Below are positions 6,825-16,386 of a stretch of 64,000 bases of DNA, in pieces (the stretch's first letter is position 1; the number at the start of each line of letters is the position of its first letter). A program made the translations under genes and the position numbers. The notes under the pieces are model-generated. The model saw nothing but the letters and a program-made list of their open reading frames with translations. It did not search any database and was not told the DNA's origin. This stretch comes from Bordetella petrii (lineage in GTDB: Bacteria; Pseudomonadota; Gammaproteobacteria; Burkholderiales; Burkholderiaceae_B). The stretch is from contig NZ_JAFMZZ010000001.1 in assembly GCF_017356245.1 (NCBI RefSeq), forward strand, positions 2,149,490 through 2,213,489. The letters run 5' to 3'.

Positions 6825-8909
6825 ATGTCCGTTGCCTCCGATTCCGGCCCCGCCGATTACCTGTCCGACCTGAACCCCGCGCAGCGGGCCGCCGCCGAAT
6901 TCGGCGTGGGCCAGCCGGACGCGCCCGCCTTGCTGGTCATCGCGGGCGCGGGGTCGGGCAAGACCAGCACGCTGGCCCACCGGGTGGCCCACCTGATCCT
7001 GAACGGCGCCGACCCGCAGCGCATGCTGCTGCTCACGTTTTCGCGCCGCGCCGCCCAGGAAATGGAGCGCCGCGTGGGCATGGTGCTGCGCCGCGTAATG
7101 AAGCTGCACGCCACCCAGCAGGCGCCCGCGCTGCCGTGGGCCGGCACGTTCCACAGCATCGGCGCGCGGCTGCTGCGCGACTGCGCCGGCCGCATCGGCC
7201 TGTCCGACAGCTTTACCATCCACGACCGCGGCGATGCCGAAGACCTGATGGGCATGGTGCGGCACGAACGGGGCCTGTCGGCCACCGCCGAGCGCTTTCC
7301 GCTCAAGGGCACCTGCCTGGCGATTTATTCGCGGGTTGTCAACAGCCAGGCCCCGCTGGCCGATGTATTGAAGCAGGCGTTCCCGTGGTGCGCCCAATGG
7401 GAAGAGGCCCTGAAGGACCTGTTCAACGCCTACGTGCAGGCCAAGCAGGACCAGCAGGTGCTCGACTACGACGACCTGCTGCTGTATTGGTCTGAAATGA
7501 TGCAGGACGAAGTTCTGGCCCACGACATCGGGGCGCGTTTCGACCATGTGCTGGTCGACGAATACCAGGACACCAACCGCCTGCAGTCGGCCATCTTGCT
7601 GGCCATGAAGCCCGACGGCCGCGGCCTGACCGTGGTGGGCGACGACGCGCAGTCCATCTATTCGTTCCGCGCCGCCACGGTGCGCAATATTCTCGACTTT
7701 CCGGGGCAGTTCGCGCGGCCCGCGCAGGTCATCACGCTGGAACGCAACTACCGCTCGACCCAGCCCATCCTGGATGCCTCCAACGCGGTCATCGAGCTGG
7801 CCGCCGAGCGCTACACCAAGAACCTCTGGACCGATCGCGCCTCGTCGAGCCGGCCCGCGCTGGTCACCGTCAGCGACGAGGCCGGCCAGGCGCGCTGGGT
7901 GGCCGACCAGGTGCTGGCGCAGCGCGAAGAAGGGGCCACCCTGAAGTCGCAGGCGGCGCTGTTCCGCGCGTCGAACCACAGCGCGGCGCTGGAACTCGAG
8001 CTCACCCGCCGCAATATCCCGTTCGTGAAATTCGGCGGGCTGCGCTTCCTGGAAGCCGCCCACATCAAAGACGTGCTGTCATTGCTGCGCTGGGCCGAAA
8101 ATCCGCGCGGGCGGCTGGCCGGATTCCGCGTGGCGCAGCTGCTGCCCGGCATCGGGCCGGCCATCGCCGGGCGCCTGATGGATACGCTGGCCGAAGCCGC
8201 CGAGCCGCTGGCGGCGCTGCGCGATTTCAAGCCCGGCGCGGCGGCCAGGGCCGACTGGGACGCTTTTGCGCAAACCTATGCCGCTCTGCGCGCGCCGGGC
8301 CTGCAGTGGCCGGCCGACCTGGACCTGGCGCTGCGCTGGTATGCGCCGCAGCTCGAACGCCTGTACGAAGATGCGCGCGTGCGCAAGGCCGACCTCGACC
8401 AGCTGGCCCGCATCGCCGCCGGGTACGCCAGCCGCGAGCGCTTCCTGACCGAACTGACGCTGGACCCGCCCGATGCCACCAGCGCCGAATCGGGCCCGCC
8501 GCTGCGCGACGAAGACTACATGATCCTGTCCACCATCCATTCGGCCAAGGGCCAGGAATGGAAGGCGGTGTACGTGCTTAACGCGGTCGACGGCTGCATT
8601 CCTTCCGACATGAGCACCGGCACGGCCGAGGAAATCGAAGAAGAGCGGCGCCTGCTGTACGTGGCCATGACGCGCGCCAAAGAATGCCTGCAGCTGGTGG
8701 TGCCGCAGCGGTTCTACGTGCACCAGCAAACCGGCCTGGGCGACCGCCATGTATACGGGTCGCGCACGCGCTTCATTCCGGATGCCTTGCTGCCGCTGTT
8801 CGAAATGCTGCCCCGGCCGCCCGAACTGCCCCATGGCCGTGGCCAGCCGCCGGCCGCGGCGGCGCCGCGCATCGATGTGGCGCAGCGGGTCCGCAAGCTG
8901 TTTTCTTAG
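6825..8909 (+). CDS. UvrD/Rep-family ATP-dependent DNA helicase
   Basis: A 694-residue superfamily 1A helicase. Motifs in order: Q-like motif LNPAQRAAAE (16-25), Walker A AGAGSGKTS (40-48), motif Ia TFSRRAAQEM, Walker B VDEYQDTN, motif III VGDDAQSIYSFR, motif IV ERNYRST, motif V STIHSAKGQEWKAVY and motif VI YVAMTRAK. All catalytic motifs look intact. Such helicases unwind 3'-5' DNA in repair or restart. The protein is a little shorter than UvrD (about 720-780) and its C-terminal Tudor-like tail is absent or minimal, so it is better called UvrD-like than UvrD itself. A perfect LexA box immediately upstream strongly suggests induction by DNA damage. No clear ribosome site precedes the ATG, so a near-leaderless transcript is possible. 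Confidence 0.88.
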   Translation: MSVASDSGPADYLSDLNPAQRAAAEFGVGQPDAPALLVIAGAGSGKTSTLAHRVAHLILNGADPQRMLLLTFSRRAAQEMERRVGMVLRRVMKLHATQQAPALPWAGTFHSIGARLLRDCAGRIGLSDSFTIHDRGDAEDLMGMVRHERGLSATAERFPLKGTCLAIYSRVVNSQAPLADVLKQAFPWCAQWEEALKDLFNAYVQAKQDQQVLDYDDLLLYWSEMMQDEVLAHDIGARFDHVLVDEYQDTNRLQSAILLAMKPDGRGLTVVGDDAQSIYSFRAATVRNILDFPGQFARPAQVITLERNYRSTQPILDASNAVIELAAERYTKNLWTDRASSSRPALVTVSDEAGQARWVADQVLAQREEGATLKSQAALFRASNHSAALELELTRRNIPFVKFGGLRFLEAAHIKDVLSLLRWAENPRGRLAGFRVAQLLPGIGPAIAGRLMDTLAEAAEPLAALRDFKPGAAARADWDAFAQTYAALRAPGLQWPADLDLALRWYAPQLERLYEDARVRKADLDQLARIAAGYASRERFLTELTLDPPDATSAESGPPLRDEDYMILSTIHSAKGQEWKAVYVLNAVDGCIPSDMSTGTAEEIEEERRLLYVAMTRAKECLQLVVPQRFYVHQQTGLGDRHVYGSRTRFIPDALLPLFEMLPRPPELPHGRGQPPAAAAPRIDVAQRVRKLFS

Positions 8910-8921
8910 CCGGGCAGGCCC

Positions 8922-9689
8922 TTATGTGTCGTCGCGCTCGCGCCGCACGACGCGCACCGCGATGACCGCGCCCACGATCACCATCGCGGCCAGCGCGAAC
9001 CAGGTGATGGCATAAGACAGATGGCTGTTCCGAAAGTTGACCACCGTCAGGCCCGGCACCGGGGCCACGGCGGGGTCGGGCGCCTGGCCGGGCCCTTTTT
9101 CCACGTCGATGAAGTAGGGGGCGACCTCGCCCAGGCCGCGCGCCGCCGCGATGGCGCCGGTATCGCGCGAATACCAGATGTTGCGGGCCGGGTCGTTGTG
9201 GCGCAGGAAGCGCAGGTCGGGTTCAGACATGCGCAGCAGGCCGGCCACGCTGATTTCGCCGGCCGGATGGTCGGGGCCGGCCCGCTTGCGCCAGGCCGGC
9301 AGCACGAAGCCGCGGTTGACCAGCACTGTGCCGCCGCCGCGCAGCTGCAGCGGCGTCATGACCCAATAGCCGCTGCCGTAGTCGGTGGTGGCCTGCACCA
9401 GGGTTTCCTGGTCGTAGCGCGGCGTGCCGGTGGCCTGCACATGGCGGTATTCGTCGCCGCCGCGGCTCAGGGCCGGCCATTGGGCCGGCCCCGGGGCCGG
9501 GGTGGCGGGCCGGTGCACGCGCTGGTCGACCTGCGAAATCAGTTCCAGTTTCCAGGCGCGGCGCTGCACCTGCCATACGCCCAGCGAGCAGAATACGGCA
9601 AACAGGACGAGCGCCAGCACGGCCAGGAAAACGATCCTGGCGGTGCGGCGCGGCGGCGGGGAAGAATGCGTGGACGGCGGGGAATTCAA
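8922..9689 (-). CDS. SURF1 family oxidase-assembly protein
   Basis: A 255-residue inner-membrane protein with the SURF1 layout: one N-terminal transmembrane helix (about 19-40, containing the family's LGVWQVQRRAWK), a periplasmic domain with GEYRH-like (GDEYRHVQATG), WVMTPL and VLVNRGFV segments, and a C-terminal helix (about 220-242). SURF1 proteins help insert heme into heme-copper oxidases. The start is TTG at 9689, overlapping the cyoD stop by four bases (TTGA), so translation is probably coupled to cyoD. No better start exists in frame near the N-terminus. The placement as fifth gene of the quinol oxidase operon suggests it serves this bo3 enzyme. Confidence 0.85.
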   Translation of the reverse strand: MNSPPSTHSSPPPRRTARIVFLAVLALVLFAVFCSLGVWQVQRRAWKLELISQVDQRVHRPATPAPGPAQWPALSRGGDEYRHVQATGTPRYDQETLVQATTDYGSGYWVMTPLQLRGGGTVLVNRGFVLPAWRKRAGPDHPAGEISVAGLLRMSEPDLRFLRHNDPARNIWYSRDTGAIAAARGLGEVAPYFIDVEKGPGQAPDPAVAPVPGLTVVNFRNSHLSYAITWFALAAMVIVGAVIAVRVVRRERDDT

Positions 9690-10069
9690 GGAATGTTTCG
9701 CATGTCGTGCAGCGACATGGGCATCATGTTGTGATCCAGATGGTACATGATCCAGATCGACCCGCTGAGCGCGATGACCACCAGCACCAGCGTGAACACA
9801 ATGGAAAGCAGGTTCCAGCCGCCTTCGGACTGGAAGTCGACGTGCAGGAAATAGATGACGTGGACCACGATCTGGACAATGGCGATAGCCAGGATCACCA
9901 GCCCGGTTACCCGTGAGCTGGAAAAGACATTGGCCATCACAATGAAGAAGGGCACGGCGGTCAGGATGGCCGCCAGGGCGAAGCCCAGCAGATAGCCATG
10001 CAGCGAGGCGTGGGCCAGGGGGTCTTCTTCGTGGTCGTGGCCGTTGTTGGCGGTTGCCGGGGTGCTCAT
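9686..10069 (-). CDS. cyoD: Cytochrome bo3 ubiquinol oxidase subunit IV
   Basis: A 127-residue small membrane subunit with three predicted transmembrane helices and the family's central [19 protein letters not shown] stretch. Subunit IV aids assembly and copper-site formation of the bo3 oxidase. ATG 10069 overlaps the cyoC stop by four bases (ATGA); an upstream start at 10150 would run far into cyoC and is rejected. A His/Asp-rich cytoplasmic N-terminus ([10 protein letters not shown]) precedes the first helix, as is common in this family. Confidence 0.93.
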   Translation of the reverse strand: MSTPATANNGHDHEEDPLAHASLHGYLLGFALAAILTAVPFFIVMANVFSSSRVTGLVILAIAIVQIVVHVIYFLHVDFQSEGGWNLLSIVFTLVLVVIALSGSIWIMYHLDHNMMPMSLHDMRNIP

Positions 10070-10692
10070 GGCAGGACTCCCATCAGGTAGACCACAGTGA
10101 ATACGCCGATCCAGACCACATCCAGGAAGTGCCAGAACATGGACAGGCACATCAGGCGGCGCTTGTTCGGGATGATCAGGCCGTGCATGCCGATCTGCAC
10201 CATCAGCACCACCAGCCAGACGATGCCGAACGTGACGTGCAGCCCGTGGGTGCCGACCAGCGTGAAGAACGCCGACAGAAAGGCGCTGCGCTGCGGGCCG
10301 GCCCCTTCGGAGATCAGGTGGGTGAACTCATAGATTTCCAGGCCCAGGAAGCCGGCGCCCAGCAGGCCCGTGACCGCCAGCCAGCCCAGCAGCGAGCCGA
10401 CCCGGCCCTTGCGGCCCTGCAGCAGCGCAAAGCCGTAGGTAATGGAAGAGAGCAGCAGCAGCGAAGTGTTCAGCGCCACCAGCGGCAGGTCGAAGAGATC
10501 GGCGCCGGTCGGGCCGCCATTGTAGTTGCGGCCCAGCACGCCGTAGGTGGCGAACAGGCAGGCGAAGATCAGGCAGTCGCTCATCACGTACACCCAGAAG
10601 CCCAGCAGGGTGCCGTTCTTTGCGTGATGCTCTTCGGTCAGGTAGAACTGGCGACCGGCGTCGCCCGGCAGGGTAGCGGTGTGTTCAGGCAT
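10066..10692 (-). CDS. cyoC: Cytochrome bo3 ubiquinol oxidase subunit III
   Basis: A 208-residue protein with five predicted membrane spans, the number usual for CyoC rather than the seven of COX3. It contains [20 protein letters not shown] and [12 protein letters not shown], both hallmark segments of heme-copper oxidase subunit III. It packs against subunit I in the inner membrane. Its start overlaps the end of cyoB by eight bases and its stop overlaps cyoD by four, so the operon is tightly coupled. Confidence 0.94.
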   Translation of the reverse strand: MPEHTATLPGDAGRQFYLTEEHHAKNGTLLGFWVYVMSDCLIFACLFATYGVLGRNYNGGPTGADLFDLPLVALNTSLLLLSSITYGFALLQGRKGRVGSLLGWLAVTGLLGAGFLGLEIYEFTHLISEGAGPQRSAFLSAFFTLVGTHGLHVTFGIVWLVVLMVQIGMHGLIIPNKRRLMCLSMFWHFLDVVWIGVFTVVYLMGVLP

Positions 10693-12688
10693 GGCTGGCC
10701 AGCAGTCGGGTGCGATCGGCCTCGCAGCGGGCGACGTCGTCGGCCGGCACGTAGTAATCGCGGTTGTAGTTGAACGTGTGGAAGATCGCGACGCCGATCA
10801 CGGCGACGAAGCTCAGGATCGCCAGCGGCCACATATGCCAGATCAGCGCGAAGCCCATCACCAGCGAAATGCCCGCCAGCACGATGCCCGCCCAGGTGTT
10901 GGCCGGCATGTGGATGGGAATGAAGCCGTCCTGCGGCCGCGTGTGGCCCAGCTGCTTCATCTGCCACCAGGCGTCGCGGTCGTGCACCAGGGGAGTGAAG
11001 GCATAGTTGTAGGCCGGCGGAGGCGACGAGGTGGACCATTCCAGCGTGCGGGCGTCCCAGGGGTCGCCGGTGTGGTCGCGCAGTTCCTCGCGCCGCTTGA
11101 AGCTGACATACAGCTGGATCAGGAAGCACGCGATGCCGCCGGCGATCAGCAGCGCGCCCAGGGCGGCGAGCTGGAACCAGATCTGCAGCGACGGATCGTC
11201 GAAGTGGTTCATGCGCCGCGTAACCCCCAGCAGCCCCAGCACGTACAGCGGCATGAACGCCAGGTAGAAGCCCACCAGCCACAGCCAGAACGACCATTTG
11301 CCCCAGTACGAGTCCAGGCGGTAGCCGAAGGCCTTGGGAAACCAGTAAGTAATGCCGGCGAACAGGCCGAACACCACGCCGCCGATGATCACGTTGTGGA
11401 AATGCGCGATCAGGAACAGGCTGTTGTGCAGGGCGAAGTCGGCGGGCGGCACCGCCAGCAGCACGCCGGTCATGCCGCCGATCACGAAGGTCACCATGAA
11501 GCCCACCGTCCAGAGCATCGGCACCTCGAAGCGGATGCGCCCGCGGAACATCGTGAACAGCCAGTTGAACACCTTGGCCCCGGTGGGGATCGAGATGATC
11601 ATGGTGGTGATGCCGAAGAACGAATTGACGCTGGCGCCGGACCCCATCGTGAAAAAGTGGTGCAGCCACACCAGGTAGGACAGCACGGTGATCACCACCG
11701 TGGCGTACACCATGGACGCGTAGCCGAACAGCCGCTTGCGGCAGAAGGTGGGCACGACTTCAGAAAATATGCCGAAAGCCGGCAGCACCAGGATATAGAC
11801 CTCGGGGTGGCCCCAGATCCAGATCAGGTTCACGTACATCATGGCGTTGCCGCCGCCGTCGGCCGTGAAGAAGTTCATGCCCAGGTAACGGTCGAGCGCC
11901 AGCAGCGCCAGCGCCACCGTCAGCACCGGGAACGACACGACGATCAGGACGTTGGTGCACAGCGCGGTCCAGGTGAAGATCGGCATGCGCATCATGTTCA
12001 TGCCCGGGGCGCGCATCTTGACGATGGTGACCAGCAGGTTCACGCCCGACAGCAGCGTGCCCACCCCCGCTATCTGCAATGCCCATATGTAATAGTCCAC
12101 CCCCACGTCCGGACTGTTCAGAATGCCCGACAGCGGTGGATACGCCAGCCAGCCGGTGCGCGCGAACTCGCCCACGAACAGCGACAGCATCACCAGCACG
12201 GCGCCGACCACGGTCATCCAGAAGCTGAAGTTGTTCAGGAACGGAAACGCCACGTCGCGCGCGCCGATCTGCAACGGCACCACGTAGTTCATCAGGCCGG
12301 TGACCAGCGGCATGGCCATGAAGAAAATCATGATCACGCCGTGGGCGGTGAAAATCTGGTCGTAGTGGTGCGGCGGCAGGTAGCCCGCGCTTTCGCCGAA
12401 GGCGATGGCCTGCTGGCTGCGCATCATCAGGGCGTCGGCGAAGCCGCGCAGCAGCATGATCAGGCCCAGCACCACGTACATGATGCCGATTTTCTTGTGG
12501 TCGATGCTGGTGAACCATTCGCGCCACAGGTAGCCCCACAGGCGGAAGTAGGTAATGGCGCCCAGCACGGCGGCTGCGCCCAGCGCCACGCCGATGAACG
12601 TGACCACCAGGATGGGCTCGTGGTAGGGAATCGCGTCCCAGCTCAGGCGTCCGAACAACAGGCTATCGGTGACGGGATGGTCTGGCAT
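10685..12688 (-). CDS. cyoB: Cytochrome bo3 ubiquinol oxidase subunit I
   Basis: A 667-residue heme-copper oxidase catalytic subunit, close to the E. coli length of 663. Seen: [12 protein letters not shown] with a heme ligand His, the [15 protein letters not shown] motif holding the CuB histidine and the cross-linked Tyr, the paired-His [11 protein letters not shown], and the [10 protein letters not shown] segment carrying heme-ligand histidines. The N-terminal [14 protein letters not shown] is the CyoB-type entry to the core fold. It reduces oxygen to water and pumps protons through a low-spin heme b and a high-spin heme o/CuB centre. It follows cyoA by 63 bases. Confidence 0.96.
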   Translation of the reverse strand: MPDHPVTDSLLFGRLSWDAIPYHEPILVVTFIGVALGAAAVLGAITYFRLWGYLWREWFTSIDHKKIGIMYVVLGLIMLLRGFADALMMRSQQAIAFGESAGYLPPHHYDQIFTAHGVIMIFFMAMPLVTGLMNYVVPLQIGARDVAFPFLNNFSFWMTVVGAVLVMLSLFVGEFARTGWLAYPPLSGILNSPDVGVDYYIWALQIAGVGTLLSGVNLLVTIVKMRAPGMNMMRMPIFTWTALCTNVLIVVSFPVLTVALALLALDRYLGMNFFTADGGGNAMMYVNLIWIWGHPEVYILVLPAFGIFSEVVPTFCRKRLFGYASMVYATVVITVLSYLVWLHHFFTMGSGASVNSFFGITTMIISIPTGAKVFNWLFTMFRGRIRFEVPMLWTVGFMVTFVIGGMTGVLLAVPPADFALHNSLFLIAHFHNVIIGGVVFGLFAGITYWFPKAFGYRLDSYWGKWSFWLWLVGFYLAFMPLYVLGLLGVTRRMNHFDDPSLQIWFQLAALGALLIAGGIACFLIQLYVSFKRREELRDHTGDPWDARTLEWSTSSPPPAYNYAFTPLVHDRDAWWQMKQLGHTRPQDGFIPIHMPANTWAGIVLAGISLVMGFALIWHMWPLAILSFVAVIGVAIFHTFNYNRDYYVPADDVARCEADRTRLLASHA

Positions 12689-12751
12689 TTTCTGTGTTCC
12701 TGCAAGATTCGTTCGTCGAGCTGGGCTGGGGTGGGGCGGCGGCCTGGCCGG

Positions 12752-13726
12752 CTACATGGCCGGCGGCGCGGCCAGGGGCGGCGGCAGTTCCAGGGACGCC
12801 TGCCGGGGCGCCCGGCAGATCGCGCCGGCCATGTCGCGCATGCATTGGGCGCCGGGCTGCACGCAGCGGTTCAGGATGGCGTCGTACAGGCTGGATTCCA
12901 CCGTGCCGAAGCGCTGCACCGGCGCGGCCACGCTGGGCTGTTCGAGCTGCAGGTAGGCGGCGCGGTCCAGCGCCTTGCCGGACGCCTTGCCGGTTTGCAC
13001 CCATTTGTCGAAGTCGGCTTGCGACAGGCCGTGGAACTTGAAGCGCATCTGGGAAAAGCCCGCGCCGCTGTAGTTGGCCGAAAAGCCGTCGTACACGCCG
13101 GGGTGGTTGATGACGGCATGCAGGCGGGTCTGCATGCCCGGCATGGCGTAGATCTGGCCGGCCAGCGCGGGAATGTAGAACGAGTTCATCACGCTGGACG
13201 CGGTGATCTTGAATTCGATGGGGCGGTCGACCGGCGCGGCCATTTCGTTGACGGTGGCGATGCCCTGCTCGGGGTACAGGAACAGCCATTTCCAGTCCAG
13301 CGCCACCACCTGCACTTCGAGCGGCTTGACGCCGGCGGGCACGGGCCGGTCGGCGCCGATGCGGGAAAGCGGCCGGTAGGGGTCCAGCTGGTGGGTGCTG
13401 ACCCAGGTCAGCGCGCTGAGCGCGATGATGATCAGCAGCGGCGCCGCCCAGATCAGCAGCTCGAGAATGGTGGAGTGGTCCCAGTCGGGGGTGTAGGTGG
13501 CTTCGGCGTTGCTTTCGCGGTAGCGCCAGGCGAACCACAGCGTGGCGGCGATGACCGGCACGATGATCAGCAGCATCAGTCCGGTGGAAACGAGGATGAT
13601 GTCGCGCAACTGCCAGGCGACATCGCCAGAGGGCGACAGCAGCACCGCTTTGCTGCAGCCGCCCAGCGCGCCGAGTACGGGAAGGATCAGTGCGGCTTTT
13701 AGTTTTCTGAAAAACGGCACGGACAT
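12752..13726 (-). CDS. cyoA: Cytochrome bo3 ubiquinol oxidase subunit II (lipoprotein)
   Basis: A 324-residue subunit with a lipobox LGGC (lipidated Cys24), two transmembrane helices (about 40-65 and 87-108) and a periplasmic cupredoxin domain. The CuA ligands of cytochrome c oxidases are missing: the region reads SANYSGAGFSQMRFKFHG, as in quinol oxidases. This supports ubiquinol rather than cytochrome c as electron donor. It is first in cyoABCD-SURF1, with AGGGGGA upstream of the start. The divergent gap of 174 bases to the MFS gene should hold the operon promoter; I see no convincing FNR/ANR box there. Confidence 0.94.
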   Translation of the reverse strand: MSVPFFRKLKAALILPVLGALGGCSKAVLLSPSGDVAWQLRDIILVSTGLMLLIIVPVIAATLWFAWRYRESNAEATYTPDWDHSTILELLIWAAPLLIIIALSALTWVSTHQLDPYRPLSRIGADRPVPAGVKPLEVQVVALDWKWLFLYPEQGIATVNEMAAPVDRPIEFKITASSVMNSFYIPALAGQIYAMPGMQTRLHAVINHPGVYDGFSANYSGAGFSQMRFKFHGLSQADFDKWVQTGKASGKALDRAAYLQLEQPSVAAPVQRFGTVESSLYDAILNRCVQPGAQCMRDMAGAICRAPRQASLELPPPLAAPPAM

Positions 13727-13900
13727 GCAATCCCCCTAAGGATATGGCCCACCCTCAAAGAATATTTGCAACCCTACTCTGGAAGCTTTGAAAAATCTAG
13801 AGTAAAAAGGAAGTCAGTTCGATTCGTGGAGCGGCCGGCAGCCCCGTAGTCGCCTGATCGGGGCAGTCTGTTTCCCACCACAGACGGAGCGAGTCATCGT

Positions 13901-15205
13901 ATGTCCAGTACCGCGATGCAGTATCCTCAATCCGCCCAAGAGTCGGACCACGCCAACGTTGCGCCGGGAGAAATCGCGGTAGGCGTGGTCATCGGCCGGG
14001 CATCCGAATACTTCGACTTCTTCGTCTTCGGCATTGCTTGTGTTGCCGTTTTCCCACACGTTTTCTTTCCGTTCGAGCCGCTGCTGTACGGCACGCTGTG
14101 GTCGTTCGCGATCTTTTCTTTCGCCTTCATCTGCCGGCCGTTCGGCACCGCCATTTTCATGGCGGTGCAGCGCCGCTGGGGCCGGGGCACCAAACTGACG
14201 CTGGCTCTGTTCCTGCTGGGCACTTCTACTGTGGGCATGGCGTTCCTGCCCAGCTACGAAGCGATCGGCCCCATGGCCATTGCGCTGCTGTCGGTGTTCC
14301 GCTGCCTGCAGGGCATTGCCCTGGGCGGCTCGTGGGATGGCCTGCCGTCGCTGCTGGCGCTGAACGCGCCGCCGGGCCGGCGCGGCTGGTACGCCATGCT
14401 GGGCCAGCTGGGCGCGCCGGTGGGCTTCATGCTGGCCAGCGCGATCTTCCTGTACCTGCTCAGCACGCTCAGCACCCAGGACCTGCTCGAATGGGGCTGG
14501 CGCTATCCGTTCTTCGTGGCATTCGCGATCAACGTAGTGGCGCTGTTCGCGCGGCTGCGGCTGGTGCTTACCGAGGAATACACCCGGCTGCTCGAAGAAC
14601 GCGAACTCTCGCCCATCCGCGTTTCCCAGGTGATCGACGAGCAGGCCTATAACGTCTTCATCGGCGCTTTCGCGGCCCTGGCAAGCTATGCGCTGTTCCA
14701 CCTGGTCAGCATTTTCCCGCTGTCGTGGATCAGCCTGCACGGCGAACGCTCGCTGGTCAGCATATTAAGCGTGCAGATCGTGGGCGCGGCCGTCAGCTTC
14801 GTGGCCACGATCGCTTCCGGCTGGATCGCCGACCATTTCGGGCGCCGCAGAACGCTGGGCACGCTGGCCGCGCTGATCGGCCTGTTCGCGCTGTCCGCGC
14901 CGTGGCTGCTGGCCGGCGGCGCGCTGGGCGAAAACACCTTCATTCTGTGCGGGTTCGTGCTGCTGGGCCTGTCGTACGGCCAGGCGTCGGGCACCGTGAC
15001 GTCGAATTTTTCCATGCACTTCCGCTACACCGGGGCCGCGCTCACCACCGACATGGCCTGGCTGTTCGGCGCGGCGTTCGCGCCCCTGGTCGCGCTGGGG
15101 CTGTCCATGAAATTCGGCCTGATCGCCACCAGCGCCTACCTGATTTCGGGCGCCGTCTGCACGCTGGTTGCGCTGCGCATCAACCGGCTGATCGAAGCCA
15201 ACTGA
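13901..15205 (+). CDS. MFS transporter, metabolite:H+ symporter (MHS) type
   Basis: A 434-residue inner-membrane carrier with about twelve hydrophobic spans. It carries the MHS-family signatures: the N-terminal GRASEYFDFFVFG (family GxxxEWYDFxxYG), FICRPFGTAIF, the GWRYPFF motif after helix 6, and GWIADHFGRRRT in the loop between helices 8 and 9. MHS proteins import carboxylates, betaines or aromatic acids with protons; the substrate is unknown. In the first signature the usual W-Y is Y-F. The start ATG 13901 is preceded by a small hairpin (GTCTGT at 13866-13871, ACAGAC at 13880-13885). It is divergent from cyoA and followed 59 bases later by corA. Confidence 0.85.
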   Translation: MSSTAMQYPQSAQESDHANVAPGEIAVGVVIGRASEYFDFFVFGIACVAVFPHVFFPFEPLLYGTLWSFAIFSFAFICRPFGTAIFMAVQRRWGRGTKLTLALFLLGTSTVGMAFLPSYEAIGPMAIALLSVFRCLQGIALGGSWDGLPSLLALNAPPGRRGWYAMLGQLGAPVGFMLASAIFLYLLSTLSTQDLLEWGWRYPFFVAFAINVVALFARLRLVLTEEYTRLLEERELSPIRVSQVIDEQAYNVFIGAFAALASYALFHLVSIFPLSWISLHGERSLVSILSVQIVGAAVSFVATIASGWIADHFGRRRTLGTLAALIGLFALSAPWLLAGGALGENTFILCGFVLLGLSYGQASGTVTSNFSMHFRYTGAALTTDMAWLFGAAFAPLVALGLSMKFGLIATSAYLISGAVCTLVALRINRLIEAN

Positions 15206-15264
15206 GCTATCATGCCCCGATCGTCCGGCGCCCGGCGCCGGGCGCGATTCAAGCGGAGGCATGC

Positions 15265-16266
15265 ATGCCGCAAGACCAACCCGTTGCGCCGCCTGAAAGC
15301 GAAGTGGTGGCGTCGGTGGCGTATGTGCAGGGCCGGCGTTCGCACGACGTGCCCCTGGAAGACATCAAGTCGTACACCTGCCAGGATGAAAACCTGCTGT
15401 GGATCGGGCTGCGCAACCCCTGCACCGAAGTGCTGCGGCAAGTGGCCGACGACCTGGGCATCCGGCCCAAGACCCGCGACGAAATGCTCGAACCGCACCG
15501 CCGGCCCAAGATCATCGACTTCGGCCATTGTGTGCTGGTGGTGGCCATTACCGTTGAAATCGACCAGGGCCGGCCGGTCTTCGGCGAAACCCAGATCCTG
15601 ATCGGCCGCGGGTTCCTGCTGACGGTGCGGCGCGGCGCCACCACCAACTACAGTGCGCTGCGCGAGCGCCTGGAATCCGCGCCCGACCTGCTGCGGCGCG
15701 GCAGCGACTACGTGGCCTCGGAATTGCTCGACCTGCTGATCGACCATTACGTGGCGGCCGCGGGCGAACTGGAAAGCGTGGTCGAATCAGCCGAGCAAAA
15801 GCTGTTGATCCGCGGCGCCAAGGATTCCGATATCCGCAAGCTGTATCGGCGCCGCCGCGACCTGCTGCGCATCCATACCGTGATCGCGCCGCTGGCCGAG
15901 ATCTGCCGCCGGCTGGCCACCATGGACATGTCGGCGGTCGACGCCAATGCCCGCCCGTATTTTTCGGTGGTGGCCGACCGCGTGCTGCGCGTGGACGAAC
16001 TGATCAACGGGCTGCGCGAGGCCCTGGCGTTCGCGTTCGAGGCCAGCATGATGATCTCGCAGACTCAGCAGAACGACATCACCCGCCGGCTGGCCGCCTG
16101 GGCCGCCATCCTGGCCGTGCCCACCGCGGTTGCCGGCATTTACGGCATGAACTTCGAATTCATGCCCGAACTGAAAACCCATTGGGGCTACCCGCTTACG
16201 CTGACCGGCATCGCGACGGCGTGCGGCGTGCTGTACTGGCGGTTCCGCAAATCCGGCTGGCTGTGA
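15265..16266 (+). CDS. CorA-type magnesium/cobalt channel
   Basis: A 333-residue protein with the CorA plan: an acidic, mostly helical cytoplasmic N-terminus, a long helix around 200-270, then two C-terminal membrane helices separated by the signature loop YGMNFEFMPE, which forms the ion-selective pore mouth. The pentameric channel takes up Mg2+ and other divalent cations. ATG 15265 follows GCGGAGG at a good distance; a frame-shifted ATG at 15261 is not used. Being 59 bases downstream of the MFS gene, it may be co-transcribed with it. A half copy of the dispersed palindromic repeat follows the stop codon. Confidence 0.92.
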   Translation: MPQDQPVAPPESEVVASVAYVQGRRSHDVPLEDIKSYTCQDENLLWIGLRNPCTEVLRQVADDLGIRPKTRDEMLEPHRRPKIIDFGHCVLVVAITVEIDQGRPVFGETQILIGRGFLLTVRRGATTNYSALRERLESAPDLLRRGSDYVASELLDLLIDHYVAAAGELESVVESAEQKLLIRGAKDSDIRKLYRRRRDLLRIHTVIAPLAEICRRLATMDMSAVDANARPYFSVVADRVLRVDELINGLREALAFAFEASMMISQTQQNDITRRLAAWAAILAVPTAVAGIYGMNFEFMPELKTHWGYPLTLTGIATACGVLYWRFRKSGWL

Positions 16267-16282
16267 CGGAGCCAGGCGATGA

Positions 16283-16313
16283 GGTGTCAGGCACCTTGCG
16301 GAGCCTGACGCCT
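16283..16313. repeat. Half copy of the dispersed palindromic intergenic element
   Basis: Arms GGTGTCAGGC (16283-16292) and GCCTGACGCC (16303-16312) flank a short loop; one base differs in the right arm. It sits 17 bases after the corA stop codon and before the nuclease gene. It matches the right-hand arm of the full elements at 46121, 47527 and 53596. No T-run follows the stem. Confidence 0.75.
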
Positions 16314-16386
16314 GCCCAGGTGTAACCGGGGGCGGGCGCGATGTGGCACACTGCACGCCATCGATTCTTTTCGGGGCCTTTCCATC

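Noticed and set aside
8909..8922. A bidirectional terminator between the convergent helicase and SURF1 genes
   Set aside because: The 12-base gap is too short and no stable stem with T-runs is visible.
10679..13702. A plus-strand open frame of about 1000 codons
   Set aside because: It lies antisense to the whole cyo operon, is Gln/His/Arg/Gly-rich without any domain, and results from high GC codon bias of the real genes.
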